From positions 2,666,001 through 2,730,000 of the forward strand of contig NZ_CP097463.1 in NCBI RefSeq assembly GCF_027247405.1: a DNA stretch of 64,000 nt, given 5' to 3'. The stretch comes from Jatrophihabitans cynanchi (lineage in GTDB: Bacteria > Actinomycetota > Actinomycetes > Mycobacteriales > Jatrophihabitantaceae). Position 1 is the first letter of the stretch, and each line of letters begins with the position of its first letter. The notes under the pieces are model-generated. The model was not told the origin of the DNA, did not search any database, and saw only the letters and a list, made by a program, of their open reading frames with translations. Both the position numbers and the translations under genes were made by a program. Of this stretch, positions 44,600 to 53,036 are shown one piece after another.

Positions 44600-46816
44600 T
44601 CACACGCCGACCGGGGTGCGCTCGGGCTCGATCACCTCGTCGGGCGGCTCCACCGAGACGCGCGGCGTGACCTTGTCCAGCCACTTCGGGAAGAACCAGT
44701 TGGCCCGCCCGAGCAGGTGCATGAGCGACGGGACGAGCACGGTGCGCAGGATGAACGCGTCCAGGAACACCGCGCTGGCCAGCCCGATGCCGAGCAGCTT
44801 GACCACGCGGTTCGGGTCGAGGACGAAGCCGAAGAACACCATGATCATGATCAGCGCGGCGGCGGTGATGATGCCGCCCGTCTCGGCCTGGCCGACCCGA
44901 ACAGCTCGGCGGTTGTCGCGTGTGTGCACCCATTCCTCGTGCATCCGGCTGACGAGGAACACCTGGTAGTCCATCGACAGTCCGAAGATGATCGCGAAGA
45001 ACAGCACGGGTGCCCAGGCTTCGATCGGGCCGCCCTTGCCGGCGCCTAGCGCGTCCGACAGCCAGCCCCACTGGAAGATCGCGACCACGACGCCGAACGA
45101 GGCGCCGGCGGCCAGCAGGTTCATCAGCGCCGCGGTCAGCGGGATGACGACGCTGCGGAACGCGATCATCAGCAGCAGGAACGACAGCCCGACGACGGCG
45201 CCCATGAACAGCACCATCTTGGACGCGAGCACGTGCGAGAAGTCGACGTAGATCGCCGTCTGGCCGAACACGTAGACGTGATCACCGGTGCCCTTGTACA
45301 GCGGGGGTAGCACGTCCGAGCGCAGCGAGTGCACCAGGTCGGTGGTCTTCGAGTCCTGCGGCGAGGTGCTCGACTTGAACGAGACGAGTGACAGCTCGGG
45401 CGTCAAGCCCTTCGGTGGCAGGAACACGCTGTTCGGGTTGACGTGCTCGGTGGTCTTCAGGGCGTCGGCGACCTTGGCGGCCAGGGCATGTGCCTGCGGC
45501 CCGTCGACGACCAGCGTCAGCGTCGAGTTGTACCCGGGGCCGAAGCCCTGCGCGATCAGGTCGTACCCCTTGCGGGTCGTCGTGTTCCCCGGGTCGTTGC
45601 CCTGGTCGGCGTGACCCATCCGCATCGACAGGAACGGGATCGCCAGCGTGATGATCGCGATCGCACCGACCAGCCCGAGGGCGACGCTGCGCTTGGCGAC
45701 CAGGTCCGACCAGCGGGCCCAGAACCCGACCGTGTGTGCGTCCTCGAACTGACCGGCTCGCACGGCCCGGCGCTGCTTGCGCGGCAGCACCTTCAGGCCG
45801 AGGAAGCTGAGCAGCGCGGGCAGCAGGGTCAGCGACGCGACCATGGTCAGGCTCACCGCGACCGCGGTGCCGATCGCCATGCCGTAGAAGAAGCTGACGC
45901 CGAGTGCGGTCAGGCCGAGCATGGCGATGCAGACAGTGGTACCCGCGAATAGCACTGCGCGGCCGGACGTGTCGATGGCCGACGTGATCGAGTCCTGCAC
46001 GCTCATGCCGCGCCGCAGGTTGCGCCGGTGCCGCGTCACGATGAACAGCGCGTAGTCGACGCCGACACCGATCACCATCAGCTCACTCAGCTGCGGTGTC
46101 ACGTTGGAGACGTCCATGACGTGCGTGAGCATTCCGATCAGGCCCAACCCGCTGGTGAGCGCGGCGATCGCGCTGGCCAGCGGCAGCGCGGTGGCGCCGA
46201 ACGTCCGGAACACGATGCCGAGCACGACGAGTGCGGCGATGAAGCCGAGCAGGAACGGGGGGACCCCCTGCTGCTTCTGGCCCTGCCCCTGGAACGCGTC
46301 GCCGGTGAACTCCACCTGCAGGGTGTCGCTGCGCAGCTTCACGAGCCGGTCGTAGACGCCGTCGAACAGCTTCTGGTCGTACTTGGCGGACTTCCAGGTG
46401 ACGTTCGTGATGGCGATGGACTTGTCCTGCGAGAGCAGGGTCGGCTGTCCCGCGGCGGGTTGGGCCTTGCCGTTCGCGCAGGTGACGCTCTGCCACGGCG
46501 AGGTGGTGCCGACGACGTCGAGCTTGTCGGCGCACAGCCCGGCCAGCGCCTGGTCGAGGCCGGCCGGCGCGGAATCGAGGGTTCCGCTCTTGGCCTTGAG
46601 CACCACCTGGCCGGACAGGCCGTTCTGCTCCGACTGCCCGGAGTTGTCCAGCAGGTGGATGACCTTGTCGGTCTCGGTGTGCGGCAGGCTGAAGGTGTCC
46701 TTGTAGGACGCGCCACCGAGCGCGCCGGTGAGTGCCTGGGTCAAGATGATGAACGCGATCCAGCCCGCGATGATCCACCACCGTCGGCGGATTGCGAATT
46801 GGGCGATCGTCTTCAT
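44600..46816 (-). CDS. MMPL/RND-family transporter
   Basis: 738 residues. Architecture of two copies of a helix pair bundle: one N-terminal helix (WIIAGWIAFIILTQALTGALGG), an exterior domain of about 150 residues, a five-helix block (FLLGFIAALVVLGIVFRTFG ... GVDYALFIVTRHR), a second exterior domain, and another block with GLSMDYQVFLVSRMHEEWV. The GVDYALFIVTRHRRNL and SMDYQVFLVSRMHEE segments are the MMPL proton-relay motifs (D-Y). These transporters export lipids or small molecules in actinobacteria; the cargo is not predictable. GGAG lies 8 bases before the ATG. Ends next to the ygfZ terminator. Confidence 0.93.
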   Translation of the reverse strand: MKTIAQFAIRRRWWIIAGWIAFIILTQALTGALGGASYKDTFSLPHTETDKVIHLLDNSGQSEQNGLSGQVVLKAKSGTLDSAPAGLDQALAGLCADKLDVVGTTSPWQSVTCANGKAQPAAGQPTLLSQDKSIAITNVTWKSAKYDQKLFDGVYDRLVKLRSDTLQVEFTGDAFQGQGQKQQGVPPFLLGFIAALVVLGIVFRTFGATALPLASAIAALTSGLGLIGMLTHVMDVSNVTPQLSELMVIGVGVDYALFIVTRHRRNLRRGMSVQDSITSAIDTSGRAVLFAGTTVCIAMLGLTALGVSFFYGMAIGTAVAVSLTMVASLTLLPALLSFLGLKVLPRKQRRAVRAGQFEDAHTVGFWARWSDLVAKRSVALGLVGAIAIITLAIPFLSMRMGHADQGNDPGNTTTRKGYDLIAQGFGPGYNSTLTLVVDGPQAHALAAKVADALKTTEHVNPNSVFLPPKGLTPELSLVSFKSSTSPQDSKTTDLVHSLRSDVLPPLYKGTGDHVYVFGQTAIYVDFSHVLASKMVLFMGAVVGLSFLLLMIAFRSVVIPLTAALMNLLAAGASFGVVVAIFQWGWLSDALGAGKGGPIEAWAPVLFFAIIFGLSMDYQVFLVSRMHEEWVHTRDNRRAVRVGQAETGGIITAAALIMIMVFFGFVLDPNRVVKLLGIGLASAVFLDAFILRTVLVPSLMHLLGRANWFFPKWLDKVTPRVSVEPPDEVIEPERTPVGV

Positions 46817-47089
46817 GCGTCAAACTCCGTTGTCTCGAGGCTGGATGCGCGTGTGAATGCTGCTTGTGGATCTTGCCTTGTAGATCTTGCTCCGTGGTGA
46901 GCGGCACGATGCCCGTGTTCCCTAACGCGCGACGGGTCGAGCTCAGTTCCCTGACAGCCGGACCGGTGCGCTCGTACAGCTTCACGTGCGGGCGGCCCCG
47001 GATGCCATGGGTTTTTCCCCCGAATGCACCCTGACATTTGTCCCTGACCTCAGGGGTACTGGCCACCCTGTCGACCGGCCGTGCGCATC
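46817..47089. other. Intergenic region upstream of the MMPL gene, no gene seen
   Basis: A 273-base stretch between two minus-strand genes. It contains a partial direct repeat of gatcttgc (about 46865-46890) and otherwise nothing I can assign; it should hold the promoter of the MMPL gene and the terminator of the amidohydrolase. Confidence 0.5.
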
Positions 47090-48352
47090 TCAGTCTGGCG
47101 CGAGCCAGGCGAGCGCGGCGGTGACGAGCGCTTGGGTACCGGTGTCGAGGGTGGGCTGGATGACTGGGGCGAAGTTCGGCGAGTGGTTGACGGGGATGTC
47201 CTGGGAGATCCGTCCGGCCTTCGCTGCCGCGGCGTAGGTGTCGGGGTCGATGCCGCCGATTCCCCAGTAGCTGTACGGCACCTCCAGGGCATTCGGGATG
47301 TCGCTGAAGTCCTCGCTGGCCGTCTGCAGAGGCAGCGTGGTCGCCCGGTCGCCGAAGTAGTCGTCGAATGCGGCACGGACGCTCGCGGTTGTGCCGGGAT
47401 CGTTGTGCGTGGGCGGGAACCGGTCGAACAGTTCGATGTCGGGGTCCTTCGGCGACTGCGAGGCCTGGCATTCGGCCGTCACGATGCGCCGTACCGCGTC
47501 GAGGATGTGGCCGCGGGTCTGGTCGTTGTAGCTTCGCACGTTCAGCTCGATGACGGCGTGGTCGCCGATGACGTTGCTCTTGCTACCGGCTTGGATGCTG
47601 CCGACCGTCAACACGGCGGGGTCGGTGGGGGCGACCTCGCGCGAAATCACCGTTTGCAGCCGGACGACGATCATCGCGGCGAGCACGGCCGGGTCGACCG
47701 ATGCCTGCGGCATCGACCCGTGCGCTCCACGGCCGTACACGGTGATCCGCATGCTGTCGGCCGCGGACAGCACCGGTCCGGGCCGGGTCGCGACCAGACC
47801 CGAGGGGAAGGGCAGCACGTGCTGGGCCAGGGCGACGTCGACCTTGCCGACCAGCTCGGCGATGCCGTCGTCGACCATCCGGGCTGCGCCGTCGCCGAGT
47901 TCTTCGGCTGGCTGGAACAGTGCGATGACGGTGCCGGTCCAGCGATCCTTGGCTCGCGCGAGCAGCGCGGCCGCGCCGAGCAGGCACGTGACGTGGACGT
48001 CGTGGCCGCAAGCGTGCATCACCGGTACTTGGTTGCCGGAGCCGTCGCTGGCCGTCGCTTCGCTCGCGTAGGGAAGCCCGGTCTGCTCGCGGACCGGCAG
48101 CGCGTCCATGTCCGCGCGCAGCAGCACCGTCGGCCCGGCACCGTTGCGAAGGACTGCGACCACCCCGGTGCCGCCGACGTGCTCGTGGAGGTCGAAGCCG
48201 CACTCTCGCATCCGGGAGGCCACCGTCGCTGCCGTCTCGGTTTCCTGGCGCGAGAGCTCCGGATGCTGGTGAAGGTTGCGGTAGAAGTCCTCCTGCCAGC
48301 CGCGGACCTGCTCGAGCCCTGCCAACACCGAGGTTGCCGAGTCACCGCTCAC
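47090..48352 (-). CDS. M20-family amidohydrolase (N-acyl-amino-acid/hippurate hydrolase type)
   Basis: 420 residues from the GTG at 48352, with AGGGGAG before it. Metal-binding motifs: MHACGHDVHVTC (about 108-119), catalytic glutamates in QPAEELGDGAARM (about 145-157), a lid-domain VYGRGAHGSMPQASVDP (about 198-214) and a C-terminal LQTASEDFSDIPN (about 353-365). These enzymes remove acyl groups from amino acids or split related amides (IAA-amino acid, hippurate, p-aminobenzoyl-glutamate). The specific substrate is unknown. Divergent from the XRE regulator, 199 bases between starts. Confidence 0.9.
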   Translation of the reverse strand: MSGDSATSVLAGLEQVRGWQEDFYRNLHQHPELSRQETETAATVASRMRECGFDLHEHVGGTGVVAVLRNGAGPTVLLRADMDALPVREQTGLPYASEATASDGSGNQVPVMHACGHDVHVTCLLGAAALLARAKDRWTGTVIALFQPAEELGDGAARMVDDGIAELVGKVDVALAQHVLPFPSGLVATRPGPVLSAADSMRITVYGRGAHGSMPQASVDPAVLAAMIVVRLQTVISREVAPTDPAVLTVGSIQAGSKSNVIGDHAVIELNVRSYNDQTRGHILDAVRRIVTAECQASQSPKDPDIELFDRFPPTHNDPGTTASVRAAFDDYFGDRATTLPLQTASEDFSDIPNALEVPYSYWGIGGIDPDTYAAAAKAGRISQDIPVNHSPNFAPVIQPTLDTGTQALVTAALAWLAPD

Positions 48353-48502
48353 GAATGTCTCCCCTGATCGATGCTGGTGCTGGTGCCGCTGCTCTTGCCG
48401 GTGCGTGTGTGGGGTCGGGGGTGTCCTTGTCCAGCGTGCGCCGTCGTCGGTGTGGGCGGTAGCGAGCGGGGACGATCCGCGCCGCCGGACGTGAGCAAGG
48501 TC

Positions 48503-48529
48503 GCTAGCTGCCCGCTTGCAATTGCTAGC
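48503..48529. promoter_or_regulatory. Pair of GCTAGC sites between amidohydrolase and XRE gene
   Basis: Two GCTAGC hexamers (48503-48508 and 48524-48529) are centred 21 bp apart, two helical turns, in an otherwise unremarkable region, just upstream of the XRE gene. They could be binding sites of the XRE protein itself. Confidence 0.4.
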
Positions 48530-48551
48530 AGTCTTCGGTGAGACTGGACCG

Positions 48552-49004
48552 GTGATAGCCGACCGGCCGCGGGAACAGGCCAAGCAGCAGGCGAAGCGCA
48601 GCAGCGCGGCCATCGGGGAGTTCATCCGCGAGCAGCGCGAACAGGCAGAGGTCTCGGTGCGCCAACTCGCGCGACTGGCCGGCGTCTCCAACCCGTATCT
48701 CTCGCAGATCGAACGCGGGTTGCGCAAGCCGAGCGCCGACATCCTGCAGCAGATCGCCAAGGGGCTGCGGATCTCGGCCGAGCAGCTGTACGTGCGTGCC
48801 GGGATCCTGGAGACCCGGATCGGCAACCCCGAGCTCGTCGCGGCGATCCTCGCCGACGAGGGGTTGGCCGAGCGGCAGAAGCAGGTGCTCATCGACATCT
48901 ACACCTCGTTCCGGCGGGAGAACGAGCAGCACCAAGCACGTCAAGATCCCGTCCGATCCAAGCCCACCGATGAACAGGAGTACGCCCATGTCGATCACCC
49001 GTGA
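48552..49004 (+). CDS. XRE-family transcriptional regulator
   Basis: 150 residues from the GTG at 48552. A basic N-terminus (REQAKQQAKRSSAA) is followed by a lambda-repressor-like helix-turn-helix SVRQLARLAGVSNPYLSQIERGLRKPSADILQQIAKGLRI (about 33-72), the typical XRE pattern. The C-terminus (ELVAAILADEGLAERQKQVLIDIYTSFRREN) is helical, with no sensor domain. It overlaps hbhA by 17 bases; the XRE-hbhA-DUF2516 order is the one seen in Mycobacterium, so it likely controls hbhA. Confidence 0.9.
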   Translation: MIADRPREQAKQQAKRSSAAIGEFIREQREQAEVSVRQLARLAGVSNPYLSQIERGLRKPSADILQQIAKGLRISAEQLYVRAGILETRIGNPELVAAILADEGLAERQKQVLIDIYTSFRRENEQHQARQDPVRSKPTDEQEYAHVDHP

Positions 49005-49497
49005 CCTCCGCAGCTATGCCGACGAACTCACCGGCAAGGCGACCGTCACCGTCGCCGAACTGCGCACCCAGGCCGAGAAGGCCGTCAACCTGCAGGCCAT
49101 CAAGGCTGCTGTCGAGCCCTACCTGGAGCAGGCGAAGGACTACACCCACTCGGTCACCGACCGGGCCGGCGGTCTCGTCGGCACCGTCACGTCGGACAAG
49201 CGGGTCGCCCGGCTGGTCACCACCGCCGAGGCGCTCACCGGCGCGGTCGCCGAGACCGTCCAGGTCAAGATCGTCAAGCCGGTCCGGTCGCTGACCGGCC
49301 TCGGCAACAAGCCGGCCGCCCGCCCGGCCCCACGTCCTGCCGCGCAGTCGGCAGCCAAGCCGGCAGCGAGCGCGGCTGCCTCCCGCCCGGCGGCCAAGGC
49401 CACCACCCGCAAGCCGGCGACCAAGCCCGCCGCGAAGGCCACCGGCGCCAAGCCGGCCGCCCGGAAGGCGCCGGCCAAGAAGGCCGCCGGGCACTGA
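48988..49497 (+). CDS. hbhA: Heparin-binding haemagglutinin-like protein
   Basis: 169 residues from the ATG at 48988 (AGGAG before it). Residues about 1-110 form a coiled coil, with VTVAELRTQAEKAVNLQAIKAAVEPYLEQAKD as a helical stretch (in parts), followed by a Lys/Ala/Pro-rich tail (NKPAARPAPRPAAQSAAKPA ... KAPAKKAAGH) of about 55 residues. The mycobacterial HBHA is a surface adhesin that binds heparan sulfate through such a tail. Here the sequence is diverged; a DNA- or cell-wall-related role of the basic tail is equally possible. Downstream of XRE, ahead of DUF2516. Confidence 0.78.
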   Translation: MSITRDLRSYADELTGKATVTVAELRTQAEKAVNLQAIKAAVEPYLEQAKDYTHSVTDRAGGLVGTVTSDKRVARLVTTAEALTGAVAETVQVKIVKPVRSLTGLGNKPAARPAPRPAAQSAAKPAASAAASRPAAKATTRKPATKPAAKATGAKPAARKAPAKKAAGH

Positions 49498-49697
49498 GTT
49501 CGTCGGCACGCGCAAACCCTCCACTGCCCCGCCCCGGTTGCGACCGGGGCGGGGCAGCGTCGTTCCCAGGCGCCGGGGTTCTTCCGGGTTCCGTGGGGTG
49601 CAGTGGCGTGCCCGGGGTGCGGCGCCGCTTCCGGTGCGGGCAGCGACGGCCAGGTACGCTGAGGGCTAGGCACCTGTGGGCTAGGTACCCTGAGCGA

Positions 49698-49997
49698 GTG
49701 GACATCGTCAGCGCGCTGTACCTGTGGACCGACCGGGTCCTGTTCTGGGGCCTGGTCGCGCTGAAGGCGTGGGCGCTGGTGGACTGCATCACGCGCAAGG
49801 CCGCCGCGTTCCCCGCCGTCGACAAGCTCACCAAGCCGGCCTGGCTGACCATCCTGGTGCTCTCCGGACTGCTCGGGTCGTGGCTCTCACCGTCGCCGAT
49901 CGGTCCGCTGTCGCTGATCTCCACCATCGTCGCTGCGGTGTATCTGGCGGACGTGCGCCCGGCGGTACGCGAGATCACCGGCGGCTCCGGCCGCTGA
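49698..49997 (+). CDS. DUF2516-family small membrane protein
   Basis: 99 residues with two or three hydrophobic helices (ALYLWTDRVLFWGLVALKAWAL; LTILVLSGLLGSWL; LISTIVAAVYLADVRPAVREI). The position directly after hbhA and the composition match the DUF2516 family found at this locus in Mycobacterium. Function unknown. TACCCT lies 6 bases before the GTG start, so the transcript is probably leaderless. A 15-bp imperfect direct repeat (49663-49677, 49678-49692) lies just upstream. Confidence 0.78.
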   Translation: MDIVSALYLWTDRVLFWGLVALKAWALVDCITRKAAAFPAVDKLTKPAWLTILVLSGLLGSWLSPSPIGPLSLISTIVAAVYLADVRPAVREITGGSGR

Positions 49998-50078
49998 GGC
50001 AACTACACAGGTGGCGGTGGTTGCAACCACCTGCGCGCGGGGCGACCCTTGAGGTATGGCATCACTGCGGAGGTTGCG

Positions 50079-50948
50079 ATGATCGATTCCGGCCGGCCCA
50101 TGTCCGGCCTGCTGGCCGGCAACGGCACGGCGATGGTGCATGCGCTGGTCTATCACCACCCCACTCCGGACGCCCCGCCCGCCGCGCTCGCCGAGTTGGT
50201 CGATCCACTCGATGGCGTCGACGGTCAGCCCGACGACTGGCAGCTGAGCATGCGCAAGCTGCTCGCGCACCGCGACGAACACGTGCACGACGTGTGGTCG
50301 ACCTTCTCCGCCTGGCGACGCACCTTCGTGGCCGACCGGGTCCTCGGTGACGTCGCCACCGTCCGCTCGTTCGTCACCTGGGCCGAGACGGTCGGGGACG
50401 TGCAGAGCCTGCATCCGCTGAACCTGCCCGCCGCCCGGGTGGAGTGGAAGAACGCACCGCGGATGGCCTGGCAGACGCAGCAGATCGCGACCGCCGCACG
50501 CGCTCGGGGTGACCTCGGCCTGGCGATCACCAACCCGCAGCGGTCGGGCATCGTGCGCGGGTTCGTGGTCGGCGACGAGCCGGTGCTGCTGCTCGAGGAC
50601 CGTGGCGCGTCGGTGTCCGCCGTGCCGGACGGGTTGGAGATCGTCGACCCGAAGGCGAGCACACTGCCACGTACGCTGCTGGTGCACGGCTGGGTACTCG
50701 ACACCGACGGCCTCACCGCGATCACGGACGAGGGGCCGGTCTCGATGGCCAGCCCCGCCGGTGGGCGACTGCTAGCCCTGGTCGCGCCCGGTGTGACGAA
50801 CGCATCGGTCGGGCCGGCGCAACTGTGCTCGATCTTCTCCAGCTTGATGACCAGCATGCAGGACATCGCGCAGTTGGCGGCCAGCGATCACGTCCCGGTC
50901 TGGATCCGTACCGGAAACGTCGGCAGCTCGCGCTACGTAGTGCGCTGA
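50079..50948 (+). CDS. Hypothetical protein, function unknown
   Basis: 289 residues from the ATG at 50079, with GGAGG 5 bases upstream; a TTG-initiated longer frame from 50049 exists. The protein is soluble-looking and moderately acidic, with no transmembrane helix, no clear repeats and no catalytic motif I recognise. It contains Trp-rich WQLSMRKLLAHRDEHVHDVW (about 60-80) and a C-terminal block of SMDIAQLAASDHVPVWIRTG-like strands. Next to hbhA-DUF2516, with a separate own promoter. I cannot assign it. Confidence 0.55.
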   Translation: MIDSGRPMSGLLAGNGTAMVHALVYHHPTPDAPPAALAELVDPLDGVDGQPDDWQLSMRKLLAHRDEHVHDVWSTFSAWRRTFVADRVLGDVATVRSFVTWAETVGDVQSLHPLNLPAARVEWKNAPRMAWQTQQIATAARARGDLGLAITNPQRSGIVRGFVVGDEPVLLLEDRGASVSAVPDGLEIVDPKASTLPRTLLVHGWVLDTDGLTAITDEGPVSMASPAGGRLLALVAPGVTNASVGPAQLCSIFSSLMTSMQDIAQLAASDHVPVWIRTGNVGSSRYVVR

Positions 50949-50990
50949 CGGCATCATGCGCTGACGGCATCGTGCGCTGACGGGATCCGG

Positions 50991-52445
50991 TCAGCGCAAC
51001 GCCAGGCGGCGTCGCTGCTGGTGTGCGTACAGCACCGGTAGCAGCGCGATCGCGATCACGATCAGCGCCACCAGGGTGACGGTGCGCGCGGCGTCGGTAC
51101 CGAAGCCGGCCGGCGCCAGCACGCACGCCGCACAACTGAGCGCGACGACCCAGTCGCGCCGGGCACCGGTGGCGGTCGGGGCCAGGCAGACGAGGCCGCC
51201 CAGCAGGTACCAGGGGTAGAGCACCGGGCCGAGCAGTGCGACGGCGAGCAGCGCGAACCCGACGGTGCGATCCAGCGAGCGTTCCCGGACGGTGGCGAGC
51301 AGGTAGGCGACCAGGGCGACCGCGGCGACCACGACGGCGATCCGGCCGCCCACAGCGAGATCGTCGAAGGAGGCCGACGGCACGATCGGCCGGACGATGT
51401 CGCTGACGATGCTCGCCGGCGCGAACGGGGTGTGCTCGCGGGTGACGACGCTCAGGTTGCGGCGCCAGCCCAGCCCGTCCCGAACGATCAGGGTAAGCGC
51501 GGCCAGGGTGACCGCGGCGATCGCCAGGTCGCGGGCGATGATCCGCCAGGCGATGTGCGCGCGGTGGCCGAGGCAGTGCGCGAGCAGCACGGCGGGGACC
51601 ACCGCCAGCGCGACCGGCTTGACCGCGGCGGCGGCGCAGATGAGCACCACCGACAGCGTCCACCTGCGTTGGGCCGAGGTCACCAGCGCGGCGAGCACCA
51701 GTAGCGCGAGGGCACCGTCGAGGTGTGCGCCGGAGAGCAGGTACAGCAGCAGTGCCGGGTTGAGTGCGGTGAGCACGATCGCCGGCACCCGGTACGGTCC
51801 GGCCAGGTCGGCCGCGAGCAGGCCGATGCAGATCACGCAGGCGATCGCCAGTAGCCGCAGCACGATCACCGTGGCGACGGCGTCGCCGCCGGTGCTCGCC
51901 ACCGCGAGGTGCTGCACGAGCGTCCCGAGCGGGCCGGACGTGCTCGGCGCACCGCGCCAGGTCGGGTCGATCGCATTGACGATCGCGTGGTAGCCGAGCG
52001 AGGACGGTCCGGTGCTGTAAGGGTCCTTGCCGGCCCGTTGCAGCAGACCCTGAGCCGCGTAGTTGTAGATATCGGTCGAGAGCAGCGGTGGCCCGACCGC
52101 GAACGGCACCCCCCAGGCGGCGACCAGGGACCAGGCCTGCCTGGTGTTGTGGGTGCCGCTCCGGACCACGGCGACGGCCACGATCCAGAGCAGCAGCAGG
52201 CAGCAGATCGCGCCGAACATGATGCCGCCGGCCAGGGCGTCGTTGCGGGTGCCGTCGTCCGGCAGCAGCCCGAGCCAGTGCGTCAGCGGAGTGGTCGCGC
52301 TGCCGGCACCGATCCGGCCGCCGGCAACCATTGCGGTGCCGGCCGCGACGAAGCCCGCCACCGCCAGGGAGGTGACCGGGTGCTCGACGATCTTCTTGCG
52401 CGCCAGGTCGAGCCCGTGCAGCGCCTGCTCGGCCAGGTCGTTCAT
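50991..52445 (-). CDS. Polytopic GT-C mannosyltransferase, MptB-like (polyprenol-phosphate mannose type)
   Basis: 484 residues with about a dozen membrane helices. The GT-C active loop LLSTDIYNYAAQGLLQRAGKDPYSTG (about 117-142, read in two parts) resembles MptA/MptB, which add alpha-1,6-mannose to lipid-linked mannan from polyprenyl-phosphate-mannose on the outer face of the membrane. The acidic Asp in STDIYNY is the usual catalytic residue. DPTWRGAPSTSGPLGTLVQH is a second conserved exterior loop. In actinobacteria these build lipomannan and related glycolipids. The substrate is unproved. ATG at 52445. Confidence 0.82.
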   Translation of the reverse strand: MNDLAEQALHGLDLARKKIVEHPVTSLAVAGFVAAGTAMVAGGRIGAGSATTPLTHWLGLLPDDGTRNDALAGGIMFGAICCLLLLWIVAVAVVRSGTHNTRQAWSLVAAWGVPFAVGPPLLSTDIYNYAAQGLLQRAGKDPYSTGPSSLGYHAIVNAIDPTWRGAPSTSGPLGTLVQHLAVASTGGDAVATVIVLRLLAIACVICIGLLAADLAGPYRVPAIVLTALNPALLLYLLSGAHLDGALALLVLAALVTSAQRRWTLSVVLICAAAAVKPVALAVVPAVLLAHCLGHRAHIAWRIIARDLAIAAVTLAALTLIVRDGLGWRRNLSVVTREHTPFAPASIVSDIVRPIVPSASFDDLAVGGRIAVVVAAVALVAYLLATVRERSLDRTVGFALLAVALLGPVLYPWYLLGGLVCLAPTATGARRDWVVALSCAACVLAPAGFGTDAARTVTLVALIVIAIALLPVLYAHQQRRRLALR

Positions 52446-52569
52446 GGTGCGGCCAGTATGCCCGGTCGGTCGGACGCGCCCGAACACGATCCTGACAATT
52501 CCCTGCCCTCGCGCAGACCCTCGCGGCGCAGGGTGATCGGTGTCATCGATACCGACCACAGGAGGATCC

Positions 52570-53034
52570 ATGTATCGCAGGCTCATCGTCGCCGGCGCGG
52601 CCGCGGCGGCCATCGTCGGATCGGGCACCGCCGCGATGGCGTTGACCGGATCGATCACGCCGTCCTCGCCCGGCTCGGCCGCGAGCAGTTCATCGGCGAA
52701 GGCAGCCCCGGCCGGCTCGCTGGAGCGCAGGTTGCTGCGCCACACCGTGCACGGCCAGTTCGTGACGCGGGACAAGAGCGGCCACTTCGTCACGCACGAC
52801 TACGCCCGCGGCACCGTCAGCGGCGTCTCGACGAAGCTGATCGTGGTGCACACGGCCGACGGCACGTCGCAGCGCTTCGCCGTCACGTCGGCCACGAAGG
52901 TGCGGCTGCGCTCGAACGGCAAGGGAACGGCCGGCAAGATCACCGACGTGCACATCGGCGACACCGTGCTCGTCGGTGGCGTCGGCTCCGGGACGCCGGC
53001 CGCGGGCCGCGTGCTGGATCTCGGCAAGCGCTGA
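52570..53034 (+). CDS. Secreted protein with DUF5666-like domain
   Basis: 154 residues from the ATG at 52570 (GGAGGATCC before it). A signal peptide (RLIVAGAAAAAIVGSGTAAMA, cleavage near residue 25) is followed by a Ser/Ala-rich linker and a C-terminal beta-rich domain, VTHDYARGTVSGVSTKLIVVHTADGTSQRFAVTSATKVRL (in part), resembling DUF5666/OB-like repeats. No lipobox, so probably released or wall-associated. It ends only 2 bases before the convergent kinase stop; a hairpin inside that kinase gene may terminate it. Confidence 0.65.
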   Translation: MYRRLIVAGAAAAAIVGSGTAAMALTGSITPSSPGSAASSSSAKAAPAGSLERRLLRHTVHGQFVTRDKSGHFVTHDYARGTVSGVSTKLIVVHTADGTSQRFAVTSATKVRLRSNGKGTAGKITDVHIGDTVLVGGVGSGTPAAGRVLDLGKR

Positions 53035-53036
53035 CG

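Noticed and set aside
48796-48987. Longer HbhA frame starting at 48796
   Set aside because: The added residues are the shadow of the XRE gene; the ATG at 48988 has an AGGAG site and starts the family sequence.
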